From Thermotoga petrophila RKU-1 (GTDB lineage Bacteria > Thermotogota > Thermotogae > Thermotogales > Thermotogaceae): 64,000 bases of DNA. How positions within the stretch are numbered: position 1 is the first letter of the stretch; each line of letters starts with the position of its first letter. The DNA lies in contig NC_009486.1 of the NCBI RefSeq assembly GCF_000016785.1, forward strand, positions 1,240,001-1,304,000, in the 5' to 3' direction. The notes under the pieces were generated by a model, which was not told the origin of the DNA, made no database searches, and saw nothing but the letters and a program-made list of their open reading frames with translations. This document shows positions 13,158-21,078 of the stretch, piece after piece. A program made the position numbers and the translations under genes.

Positions 13158-13513
13158 CAGGTCACGGTATCGTAATCTGTCTTTTCTTCGAAGAATATTA
13201 TCACCTCGTTTGGCACACAGATGATGGTCCCTCCTGGACCAACCCATCCCGTTTTCACACACAGTTTCAAAGGACAGGTTGACTCAACGACTCTGACCCT
13301 GTTCCCATGGAATTCCACCTTCATGAGGAATCTTCCGTTCTCTGTTATGTCGTACGTTCCTGGTTTCGACAGAATCTTTCTGAAATCTTTCCCTTGAACC
13401 ACAACTTTACTTCCTTTCTTCTCCGAAACGAGTATTGAAAAGATGAGGACAACGAAGATCAAAATGATCAGCACCACGTCTTTTTTTCTGAAGAAGCTCC
13501 TCACCTTTTTCAC
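13154..13513 (-). CDS. NusG domain II-containing membrane-anchored protein (EetA-like)
   Basis: A 119-residue protein. It has a basic N-terminus, one membrane helix (about residues 12-29) and an extracytoplasmic NusG-II-like beta domain with the characteristic S-T-C-P-L-K-L-C-V-K-T-G-W segment, whose two cysteines could form a disulfide or bind a ligand. It starts at GTG 13513, overlapping the ApbE stop by 4 nt, and is followed with a 4-nt overlap by the Gx transporter. This three-gene order is seen in extracellular electron transfer loci. Topology is inferred from the charge distribution. Confidence 0.8.
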   Translation of the reverse strand: MKKVRSFFRKKDVVLIILIFVVLIFSILVSEKKGSKVVVQGKDFRKILSKPGTYDITENGRFLMKVEFHGNRVRVVESTCPLKLCVKTGWVGPGGTIICVPNEVIIFFEEKTDYDTVTW

Positions 13514-14559
13514 TCTCTTTCGAACAGCTTGAAGGTCTCAGACTTTTCGATCGTTCCTCCTTCAAGAACTATCAGCGGATGAGCTCCCATATTTGGAAAA
13601 TCGAGCACCACCTTCCTCCAGTCTTTTCCGGCCATCACAAAGCCCGCTGTGGAGAGTGCGTCGGCTGTGGTGGCATCTTCGGCTACGATCGTTACGCTCC
13701 ACACACCACGAGCAGGATACCCCGTTGAAGGATCGAGAATATGATGATACCTGACACCGTCCACAACGAAATATCTTTCGTAATCACCGGAAGTCGCAAC
13801 CGCTCCGGATTTCAGATAGATGTAATCTATCACGTTGTCTTCCCTGGGATCTTTTACTCCTATCACCCACGGATACTTTCCAAATTTTGGCCCGATGATA
13901 CGAATATCCCCACCTGCTTCGACAAACCCCGTTGCGTTCTCGTCAAAAGAGAGTGCTATCTGCCTAGTTCTGTCAAGGGCGTACCCTTTCGCTATACCAC
14001 CAAGATCGATCTTCACACCGTTTTTAACCATCACTCTCATGTTCTTATCGTCGAAGAGAACGTTTTTATATCCGATATGCTTCAGAGCTTCTTCGATCTC
14101 TTCTCGAGAAGGTACCCTGAGATTTTCGTAGTTTCCGGTAAACCCCCAGAGTTCGAGAAGCCTTCCTACTGTCGGATCAAACGCTCCATCTGTGAGCTCT
14201 GCGAACGCGCAGGCCGCTTTGATCAAACTGTAAGTCTCTTCGTCCACCTCGACCCATTCGTTGGGATGATCGTTTATCTTTTTCACAACACTTCTTTCAT
14301 CCGTGAAAGAAAACTTGTAGGTAATCCTCTTCATGTCTTCCAGAATGGCTTCTGCGATCGTTCTGGGATTTATCTTCTGAGAGGAAACGACTATCCTCAC
14401 ACTCGTTCCGAGAGCGAAATCTCTGAGCTCATAATACTGATCTTTCGTTCGGATGAGGAGTAAAGCCAAGAGAATCGCAAGAGAACCTAGAAGAAGTGAA
14501 GAAAAGATGATGACGTTTCTTCTGGTTACCCGATGATCGTTGCTATCTGACGGCCACAT
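13510..14559 (-). CDS. apbE: FAD:protein FMN transferase
   Basis: Attaches FMN covalently to Thr/Ser of exported or membrane flavoproteins such as RnfG/NqrC or FMN-binding-domain proteins. The roughly 349-residue protein has an N-terminal membrane anchor (residues about 15-37, no lipobox Cys), then D-G-A-F-D-P-T-V-G-x-L, D-L-G-G-I-A-K-G-Y-A-L-D, and H-H-I-L-D-P-S-T-G-Y-P, which are the FAD- and metal-binding motifs. The ATG at 14559 has a GGGAAG at fitting distance; a GTG at 14568 is possible. It overlaps the radical SAM gene by 34 nt. No flavin-acceptor gene is in this window. Confidence 0.94.
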   Translation of the reverse strand: MWPSDSNDHRVTRRNVIIFSSLLLGSLAILLALLLIRTKDQYYELRDFALGTSVRIVVSSQKINPRTIAEAILEDMKRITYKFSFTDERSVVKKINDHPNEWVEVDEETYSLIKAACAFAELTDGAFDPTVGRLLELWGFTGNYENLRVPSREEIEEALKHIGYKNVLFDDKNMRVMVKNGVKIDLGGIAKGYALDRTRQIALSFDENATGFVEAGGDIRIIGPKFGKYPWVIGVKDPREDNVIDYIYLKSGAVATSGDYERYFVVDGVRYHHILDPSTGYPARGVWSVTIVAEDATTADALSTAGFVMAGKDWRKVVLDFPNMGAHPLIVLEGGTIEKSETFKLFERE

Positions 14560-15521
14560 TTTGTGCACTTCCCTTCTTCATCCAGTCCCACTTTTTCCAC
14601 TTCATATCCCTGTCTTCTGATCACAAGATTTCCGCAATCCGGGCAGAAAGTGCTCTCGTATCTTTCGTCCCACACGTTACCGAGGTAGACGAAATTTAAA
14701 TACTCTCTGGCCATCTCGTATATCTCGATGAGCTCTTCTATCGGCGTTGGAGGTATGGTGTACTTGTAATTTGGAAAGTAGCGGCTTATATGAAGAGGGA
14801 TGTCTTTGTCCAGATCAGCGATCCACTCGAATTCTCTCCTCAGGTCTTCTTTGTCGTCGTTCTTTCCCGGAATTATCAGCGTGGTGAGCTCAACGTGAAT
14901 TCCTGCGTTGTAAACCTTCTCTATGTTTCTGAGGACCACGTCCAAATCTCCCCCGATCTCCCTGTAGAAATCTCTGTTGAATCCCTTGAGATCTATGTTC
15001 ATCGCATGCACGGACTGAAAGAGGAGTTCCAGAGGTTCTTCGTTTATAAAACCGTTGGTCACAAGAACGCAGTACATACCTTCTCTCACAGCCACACGAG
15101 ACGTGTCGAGAACGAACTCGTACCAGACAAGAGGCTCGTTGTATGTGAAAGCGATTCCTTTTGAGTTTCTGTTCATCTGGGCTATCTTGACAAGCTGTTC
15201 TGGAGTGACTCTTTTGGTTTCTGGCTTTGCTTGCGAAATCTCCCAGTTCTGACAGAAACCGCACTTGAAATTACAGCCGAAAGTTCCCACAGAGAATATC
15301 TGCTCACCAGGATTGAAGTGGAAAAGCGGTTTCTTTTCTATGGGATCCATAGCGATTGCTGTTACTTCACCGTAGTTCAGACTCACCAGAGAGCCGTTTT
15401 TGTTCTTTCTCACACCGCACAACCCAATTTGTCCGTTATCGAGCACACATTCATGCGGACACAGAAGGCACTTAACTTTTCCATTCTCAAGAATTTCAAA
15501 GTGCAAAGCCATCCTTTCCAT
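14526..15521 (-). CDS. AmmeMemoRadiSam system radical SAM enzyme
   Basis: A 331-residue radical SAM protein. The canonical cluster motif is C-N-F-K-C-G-F-C-Q-N-W, preceded by an N-terminal C-x2-C/C-x-L-C-G-V-R region and followed by a C-terminal C-x2-C ... C-x2-C zinc-like site. This matches the PflA-like enzymes that sit with AMMECR1 and Memo proteins, whose substrate remains unknown. The ATG at 15521 has GAGGAGG 7 nt upstream. AMMECR1 precedes it by 12 nt. Confidence 0.9.
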   Translation of the reverse strand: MERMALHFEILENGKVKCLLCPHECVLDNGQIGLCGVRKNKNGSLVSLNYGEVTAIAMDPIEKKPLFHFNPGEQIFSVGTFGCNFKCGFCQNWEISQAKPETKRVTPEQLVKIAQMNRNSKGIAFTYNEPLVWYEFVLDTSRVAVREGMYCVLVTNGFINEEPLELLFQSVHAMNIDLKGFNRDFYREIGGDLDVVLRNIEKVYNAGIHVELTTLIIPGKNDDKEDLRREFEWIADLDKDIPLHISRYFPNYKYTIPPTPIEELIEIYEMAREYLNFVYLGNVWDERYESTFCPDCGNLVIRRQGYEVEKVGLDEEGKCTKCGRQIATIIG

Positions 15522-15533
15522 GTCCCATCCTCC

Positions 15534-16058
15534 TCATTTGTAGCGTTCAACTGTGAACCTGTAAATCTCCACATCGTCGTCCCACTCAGGGATTCCGGCT
15601 TTCAGCTTCGCTATTCTGAGCTGTTCTTCGACCGTATCCACACCTTCTATGTCAGGAAGAAGGAGCCCTCTCCTCCAGCCCTTAACTACTATCACACCGT
15701 ATTTTTTCGGGTCGAGCTCGGAGATATCCCTCACCGGTTCAGGAGGACTGAGAATGTCCACGTGCACAACGATATCGTCGAGTTCATCGGGCGAGACCGG
15801 AGGAAACCTTGGGTCCTGAGTGGCAGCCGCGATGGCGTTATCTCTTATCTCAAGAGCGAGATTCGGCTTTGTGGGAAGATAGGTTCCTATACAGCCCCTC
15901 AGAGAACCGTCCGTTTTGTGAAGAGTCACAAAAGCCCCTGCTCTTCTTTTGAAGAGCTCTTCAGGAACACTTTCATCGGGTTCGATCACTTTTCCATATC
16001 TCACGTAATTCTCTATGACCCTTATTGCCCATTTCACGTAAGGATGCTCGCCTATCAT
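15534..16058 (-). CDS. AmmeMemoRadiSam system protein A (AMMECR1 domain)
   Basis: The 174-residue AMMECR1 domain is recognised by G-A-F-V-T-L-H-K[11 protein letters not shown] and by D-P-R-F-P-P-V near residue 86. The family is widespread in archaea and bacteria with no proven activity; it is genetically tied to the radical SAM gene that follows. It is the first gene of the 14-gene leftward run, and a TATAAT lies about 20 bp upstream. Confidence 0.92.
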   Translation of the reverse strand: MIGEHPYVKWAIRVIENYVRYGKVIEPDESVPEELFKRRAGAFVTLHKTDGSLRGCIGTYLPTKPNLALEIRDNAIAAATQDPRFPPVSPDELDDIVVHVDILSPPEPVRDISELDPKKYGVIVVKGWRRGLLLPDIEGVDTVEEQLRIAKLKAGIPEWDDDVEIYRFTVERYK

Positions 16059-16077
16059 GTTCCCACCACCTGTAACA

Positions 16078-16083
16078 ATTATA
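16078..16083 (-). promoter_or_regulatory. Candidate -10 element for the AMMECR1-acyP operon
   Basis: The minus strand reads TATAAT here, 20 bp before the AMMECR1 ATG, followed by the ribosome-binding site AGGTGGTGG. No strong TTGACA-like -35 is seen at 17 bp. The 76-bp gap also has to serve the divergent DUF1385 gene. Confidence 0.45.
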
Positions 16084-16134
16084 GCACCTGTTGTATCATA
16101 GAATTTGAGAGATCGAGAAAGGAGAGGATAGAAC

Positions 16135-17025
16135 GTGAAAGCAGGTGGTCAAGCGGTAATAGAAGGAGTGCTTATGATCGCAAGAAAGGTTTCCCTTGCC
16201 GTCAGAAAGCCAAATGGAAATATCGAAGTCAGGGAACTCGGGAAAGTAAAGTTTCCAGGTTGGGCGAAGATACCTTTCTTGAGAGGTTTTTATTCGCTTT
16301 TTGTTTCTCTCTACTTTGGAATAAAAGCCCTCAATCTTTCCTCCGAAATCTCTTCCGGTGAAAAACTGAAGGAAAGCGAGAAATTCTTTTCTCTCATCAC
16401 AGCCGTTGGACTTGCCGTTGGTCTTTTTGTGATAGTACCTATTTTTCTGACCAATTTCCTGGTGACGAAAAAAGGAGAGTTTCTCTATTCTCTTGTTGAA
16501 GGATTCATAAGGGTTGGACTCTTTCTCCTCTACGTCTGGATCATCTCACTGTTCAAAGATGTAAAACGCGTGTTTCAGTACCACGGTGCGGAACATATGA
16601 CAATTCACGCTTACGAACATGGAGAGGAACTCACACCGGAAAATGTGAGAAAATATTCGACGATACATCCAAGATGCGGGACCAACTTTTTGATGATCTT
16701 TTTAATAGTGGCCATCCTTCTTCTCAGTCTGGTCGGTGTCGTTGTGGAGATGAACACCTGGACGAGGATCGTTTCAAGGCTCGTTCTTCTTCCCTTCGCA
16801 GCGGGGATTTCTTACGAACTCCTGAAAGTCATAGCCTTCTTCAATGGAAAGGGACTGGTGAAGCTTCTCTATCTTCCAGGGTACCTTCTTCAATACCTGA
16901 CCACGGCAAAACCAGATGACTCACAGCTTGAGGTTGCCATCACCGCGCTGAAGTACGCAGTAGGTGAAGAGAAGGACACAACAGAGGACAACGTAAAGGA
17001 GGATGAGGTAGAACTTCTGGGATAG
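16135..17025 (+). CDS. DUF1385 membrane protein (YqhQ family)
   Basis: A 296-residue protein that starts [13 protein letters not shown], the family signature, and contains [12 protein letters not shown] and H-P-R-C-G-T-N-F-L between four or five hydrophobic segments. The conserved His and Cys suggest metal binding, but no activity is known to me. The start is GTG 16135. Its last 35 codons (16921-17025) are also the antisense of the convergent transferase gene, an unusually long tail-to-tail overlap. Confidence 0.88.
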   Translation: MKAGGQAVIEGVLMIARKVSLAVRKPNGNIEVRELGKVKFPGWAKIPFLRGFYSLFVSLYFGIKALNLSSEISSGEKLKESEKFFSLITAVGLAVGLFVIVPIFLTNFLVTKKGEFLYSLVEGFIRVGLFLLYVWIISLFKDVKRVFQYHGAEHMTIHAYEHGEELTPENVRKYSTIHPRCGTNFLMIFLIVAILLLSLVGVVVEMNTWTRIVSRLVLLPFAAGISYELLKVIAFFNGKGLVKLLYLPGYLLQYLTTAKPDDSQLEVAITALKYAVGEEKDTTEDNVKEDEVELLG

Positions 17026-17796
17026 TCCAAGAAGATTGAACATCAGTGAAAAGGAAACGAGGATCAAAAGTGTTTTCCATTTTCCTATCTTTCTGGAAAA
17101 CACGTGGTGAGTATGTTTCTCATCCGGAGAGAACGGGTTTTTCTTTACAACCAATCTTCTCACAAAACTGAACACGATCTCGTAGAACGGAAATCCAAGG
17201 AAAAGCGTGGCGTATCCGAGATCTCCCTCGAAGAAAACCACCGATGCCGTGGAGAGGTAAGCTCCAAGAAGAAACGAACCACTGTTCCCCAGAAAAACCT
17301 TTGCGTCTGGGAGGTTCCATGGAAGAAAACCGATTATCGAAAACGCAAGAGACCTTTCTCCAATCATGAGCGAAGAAAATAGAGATATTCCGCTCAAAAG
17401 GCCGTCCAATCCATCGACTACGTTGAACGCGTTAACCATACCGACAAACCAGATCACGAAAAAGACAGGATGTATCCTCGCTCCAAAGATACTGACCTCT
17501 ATGGTCACAGCGGTAGAGAACCAGACAGCAACCAGAGTGGTCACAGCGAGTTTGATTTTGTAGGAGAGGTCGAAAAGATCATCCAGAAGTCCAAGAAGAA
17601 ACAGGGGAATCGAAAAGAGAAAAAAGGGATTGTCTCTTTCGAAGATGAGAAGCGTCAGGAATATGGAAACACCACCGACCGGCGGAACCGCTCTCCCGTG
17701 GGATTTTCTGGAGTCGGGATGATCGAGAAATCCCGTCTTCTTCGCAAAAACAGACAGCACCGAAGTCAGGAAGAAACTAATTATCGCTTCCCACAT
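16921..17796 (-). CDS. Polyprenyl-phosphate sugar-1-phosphate transferase (WecA/TagO/MraY superfamily)
   Basis: A 291-residue multi-pass membrane protein. The family markers are D-x-P-D-S-R-K-S-H at the start, L-G-L-L-D-D-L-F-D (the Mg-binding D-D), N-A-F-N-V-V-D-G-L-D-G-L, F-L-G-N-S-G-S-F and the cytoplasmic H-T-H-H-V-F loop. It would load a HexNAc-1-phosphate on a lipid carrier to begin surface-polymer synthesis. It overlaps the upstream nucleotide-sugar dehydratase by 20 nt, so the two probably act in one glycan pathway. The donor sugar cannot be told. Confidence 0.9.
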   Translation of the reverse strand: MWEAIISFFLTSVLSVFAKKTGFLDHPDSRKSHGRAVPPVGGVSIFLTLLIFERDNPFFLFSIPLFLLGLLDDLFDLSYKIKLAVTTLVAVWFSTAVTIEVSIFGARIHPVFFVIWFVGMVNAFNVVDGLDGLLSGISLFSSLMIGERSLAFSIIGFLPWNLPDAKVFLGNSGSFLLGAYLSTASVVFFEGDLGYATLFLGFPFYEIVFSFVRRLVVKKNPFSPDEKHTHHVFSRKIGKWKTLLILVSFSLMFNLLGLSQKFYLILLYVVLCCVLLFTYCVLQRGDGNLKL

Positions 17797-19594
17797 TTAT
17801 TTGTGCCTCCGGGACTAATTTTTTCATTTCGGTGAGAAGTCCTTTTACGTCGCTGTTTTCGAAGGCTTCTTTCATTCTGTTGATTGCCTGTTCTACGCTC
17901 TCTTTCCCTGGAAGAACGGATGTCTTCACTCTGAAGATTTTCGAGTGTGGAGTCAACTCTTTCATCTCGTAAGGGTAGAGCAACTCTTCGTACATCTTCT
18001 CCCCCGGCCTGATTCCGGTGAAAACTATCTTTATGTCCTGGTAAGGGGTGTACCCAGAGAGCATGATCATGGTTTCCACAAGCTTCAGGATGGGTATCTG
18101 CTCTCCCATGTCGAGAATGAAGAGGTCCTTTCCGGAAGAGAAGAGAAGGGACTGGAGAATGAGGGAGACGGCCTCAGGTATGGACATGAAGTAGCGCTTC
18201 ATTCGTGGATCCGTCACCGTTACAGGCCCACCTTTTTCTATCTGACGGCGAAATTTTTCCACTACGCTTCCCCTGCTTCCAAGAACGTTTCCAAACCTCA
18301 CGATCGAGAAATTCGTGCTGTTTTTTTCTCTCGAAAGGATGTAGAGTTCCGCTATCCTCTTGGTGAGGCCCATCACAGAAGTGGGATTCACCGCTTTGTC
18401 TGTCGAGATGAAAACAAAATACTTAACACCGAGCCTTTCGGAGAGTTCCACGAGATTCATCGTTCCCAGAACGTTCACTCTGAAAGCCTCAAGCGGATTT
18501 TCCTCCATCAAAGGAACGTGCTTGTGTGCTGCCACGTGGAAGATCACGTCCGGCCTCAGCTGGGTCAACCAGTGTTCCATTATCTTTCTGTCGGCAACAT
18601 CCGCTATGATCCTTTTTTTCTTCACCTCCGGAAAGTGTTCGGTGAGAAACTCGTTTATGAGATATATACTGTTTTCTCCGTGGCCCAGAAGAAAGATCTC
18701 CGCTGGATTCATCCTGGCTATTTGCTTGCAAAGCTCAGAACCGATACTGCCTCCTGCTCCGGTCACAAGAATTTTCTTCCCTTTCAAGAATTTTCCTATT
18801 TCATGAAAATCCACCTTCACTTCTTCGCGACCCAGAAGATCTTCTATGGATATTTCCTTCAGATGGGAGATCCTGACACGTCCTTCTATCAGCTCTCTCA
18901 CACTGGGGAGGGTCTTTACTCTGACCTTTTTCAAATCGATGCTTTTGAGAATTCGTTCCATCTCAGCTCTGGAAGCTGAAGGTATAGCTATCACGATTTC
19001 GTCCACGTTCATTTTCTCCACGAATTCCATTGTTTTCTCTATTGGTCCAAAAACCGGAACTCCCCTCACCTTTCGACCGATCTTTCTGGGAGAATCGTCC
19101 ACGAAGGCCACTATTTTTCCTAAATGGGGGTGTTTCTCAAATTCTTCGAGAATAGAGACTCCCGCATCTCCTGCCCCTATGACCAGTATTCTCTTCTCCC
19201 CTGAGGTTTTTCTTAGCCTGTTCACAGTCAGCCACTGCCATGTGATCCTGCTCAGCACAAGAAGGGCCATCGAACCAAGAAAGGTGGCAAACCCCACGGA
19301 TCTGGGAAGAACTATTCCCCTGTAAACATAAAAAAACGCAAGGTTGGAAAGATAAGAGATAACGCTTCCTCTTATGAGAATGAGAAAGTCTCTGGCATTA
19401 GCGTATTCCCACACGATGGAATAGTTTCCGTTCAGAATGTAGACAACAGCCGAGACAGCGGTGTATACGATCACGGATTCGTCATAACGGCTCATTTCCT
19501 GAAAGTCAAAACCAAACCTCGAAAAGAGCGCCACTACACCCGCAAAGTACGTCAGAGCCACGTCGATTACAAAAAGGAGTGCCTTTCTTACCAT
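17777..19594 (-). CDS. Membrane nucleotide-sugar 4,6-dehydratase/epimerase (WbpM/CapD family)
   Basis: A 605-residue protein with four N-terminal membrane helices (about 1-125), a first Rossmann-like domain (R-I-L-V-I-G-A-G-D-A-G) and the catalytic SDR domain (K-I-L-V-T-G-A-G-G-S-I-G). The catalytic region reads F-I-S-T-D-K-A and then S-V-M-G-L-T-K, so Met stands where most SDRs have Tyr, as described for the large WbpM-type enzymes. It probably converts UDP-GlcNAc to a 4-keto-6-deoxy sugar for surface polysaccharide. It is coupled to the transferase gene downstream and overlaps the HD gene by 7 nt. Confidence 0.92.
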   Translation of the reverse strand: MVRKALLFVIDVALTYFAGVVALFSRFGFDFQEMSRYDESVIVYTAVSAVVYILNGNYSIVWEYANARDFLILIRGSVISYLSNLAFFYVYRGIVLPRSVGFATFLGSMALLVLSRITWQWLTVNRLRKTSGEKRILVIGAGDAGVSILEEFEKHPHLGKIVAFVDDSPRKIGRKVRGVPVFGPIEKTMEFVEKMNVDEIVIAIPSASRAEMERILKSIDLKKVRVKTLPSVRELIEGRVRISHLKEISIEDLLGREEVKVDFHEIGKFLKGKKILVTGAGGSIGSELCKQIARMNPAEIFLLGHGENSIYLINEFLTEHFPEVKKKRIIADVADRKIMEHWLTQLRPDVIFHVAAHKHVPLMEENPLEAFRVNVLGTMNLVELSERLGVKYFVFISTDKAVNPTSVMGLTKRIAELYILSREKNSTNFSIVRFGNVLGSRGSVVEKFRRQIEKGGPVTVTDPRMKRYFMSIPEAVSLILQSLLFSSGKDLFILDMGEQIPILKLVETMIMLSGYTPYQDIKIVFTGIRPGEKMYEELLYPYEMKELTPHSKIFRVKTSVLPGKESVEQAINRMKEAFENSDVKGLLTEMKKLVPEAQINVGSDN

Positions 19595-21000
19595 CTTGTG
19601 ATCACCCTTCTCCCATCCTCCGGTATAACTCCGTACTTGAAGAGTACCTCACGCACATCCTCGGTTACGTACACCCTCACGATCTGAATCATGTTGCTCA
19701 CCATCAACCTGTATGCAGGGTATTTCTTCACGTACTCGTCCACTGTGAGAATCTCATCATGTTTGGGGTCGTAAAGGAAGACGTTGTTCTGGAGAAATTC
19801 ATCGGGATGAAAGATGGTGAGTTTGTACGGTGTGTCGATCCTGAAGAATCTCTCTCCGTAATCACGAATCTCTTCGAGAATGCTTTTGTCTGAATCCTCT
19901 ACGTTAACACTGGACAGCACACGGTCGATATTTTCGACGATCTTATCGATCAGGTTTCTGGCTGCAGACAGGCTGAGTTCAGATGGATCAAACCCTTCAG
20001 CGGAGAAAGGACGCTCAACCACCATCTTCCACAGATCGCGATTTTTGAACCGCTCCACGAGTTTCTTCGTTTCACTGTCCCCCTTCAGTTCGAGTTCTCT
20101 GAGAATGGAATAATCCGTCAATTCGAGGAATTCGTCGAGATCTTTCAAGCGCTCTTCCAAATCGAGAATCTCACAGGCCTTTGAGAGTATCTCCTGAATC
20201 ATGAGATCGGCAGCACGGGACGTTTTGTGGAAATACACATTTTTGTACATCATGAATCGGCTGAACAGTATCGAATATATGTTGTCAACCACCTTCACGT
20301 GGTAACAGAGTATCTCTTTTCCATCTACCTCTTTGACAAGGGAATTCCTCAGCACCCTGTCCACGTTCATCGGAGCAAAATGCCCCACTCCGCTGTAGTA
20401 AGAGTCCCTCAGCAGAAAATCGAGCCTGTCGGCTCCCAGCGGTCCCTGGATGATGTTGAAATCCACACTCCCCGTTTCCTCTCCTCTGTATACCTCAACT
20501 ACCCTTTTTGCTATCTCCTGAAAGGCGTCTTCCAGGGAAACCTCTCCCACCGATTCTCTTATATCTTCGATTACTGCTTGTTTCAATCTTTCGTTGTATG
20601 AGTTGAAAACCCTCATCATCTCTTCAGGAAGCTTTTCCGTTATGAGTTTGTTTCTGAACTCATCGTGACCATCCTCGTAACCGTATCTTTTGAAAACCAC
20701 ATCGTCGAACTGGTGACTGAACGGACCGTGTCCAACGTCGTGCAGCAAAGCGGCAAGACGCACTATCCTTATTCGATCGCTTTCTTTGAAAAGATTCCTC
20801 GCGTACAATCCGGCAACGTGCATGGTTCCCAATGAGTGTGCAAAGCGTGTGTGAGTCGCGCCGGGATACACGACGGTCGCCCCTGCCAACTGCGAAAGAA
20901 AGCGAAGCCTCTGAACCACTTTCGTGTCGGTGGCTAGTATTTCCAGTGGATAGAGATATATTTCCGAATGCACAGGATCCCTTGAAACCTTTTTAAACAC
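19588..21000 (-). CDS. HD-domain phosphohydrolase (dGTPase/SAMHD1-like)
   Basis: A 470-residue HD protein beginning R-D-P-V-H-S-E-I-Y-L. The metal site is H-T-R-F-A-H-S-L-G-T-M-H and A-A-L-L-H-D-V-G-H-G-P-F-S-H, followed by D-R-L-D-F-L-L-R-D-S. This arrangement is typical of dNTP triphosphohydrolases and relatives. The GTG start at 21000 has GGTGGTGA upstream. It is divergent from recJ with a 78-bp gap and leads the glycan pair, with no obvious functional link to it. Confidence 0.88.
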   Translation of the reverse strand: MFKKVSRDPVHSEIYLYPLEILATDTKVVQRLRFLSQLAGATVVYPGATHTRFAHSLGTMHVAGLYARNLFKESDRIRIVRLAALLHDVGHGPFSHQFDDVVFKRYGYEDGHDEFRNKLITEKLPEEMMRVFNSYNERLKQAVIEDIRESVGEVSLEDAFQEIAKRVVEVYRGEETGSVDFNIIQGPLGADRLDFLLRDSYYSGVGHFAPMNVDRVLRNSLVKEVDGKEILCYHVKVVDNIYSILFSRFMMYKNVYFHKTSRAADLMIQEILSKACEILDLEERLKDLDEFLELTDYSILRELELKGDSETKKLVERFKNRDLWKMVVERPFSAEGFDPSELSLSAARNLIDKIVENIDRVLSSVNVEDSDKSILEEIRDYGERFFRIDTPYKLTIFHPDEFLQNNVFLYDPKHDEILTVDEYVKKYPAYRLMVSNMIQIVRVYVTEDVREVLFKYGVIPEDGRRVITRW

Positions 21001-21023
21001 GCTATCACCACCCTTCTGTTAAA

Positions 21024-21050
21024 TTGTATCACTCGGAAATATGGTAAAAT
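21024..21050 (+). promoter_or_regulatory. Possible recJ promoter in the divergent gap
   Basis: TTGTAT at 21024-21029 and TAAAAT at 21045-21050 are separated by 15 bp, slightly short of optimum. On the minus strand the same region offers TACAAT (21023-21028) for the HD gene. Both genes must be served from these 78 bp, but exact sites are not certain. Confidence 0.4.
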
Positions 21051-21078
21051 TACTAAAAAAGAAAAGGAGAAGCGGAGG

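Noticed and set aside
15231-16361. Plus-strand ORF of 376 codons over AMMECR1 and the DUF1385 start
   Set aside because: Antisense to AMMECR1 and out of frame with DUF1385; low-complexity composition.
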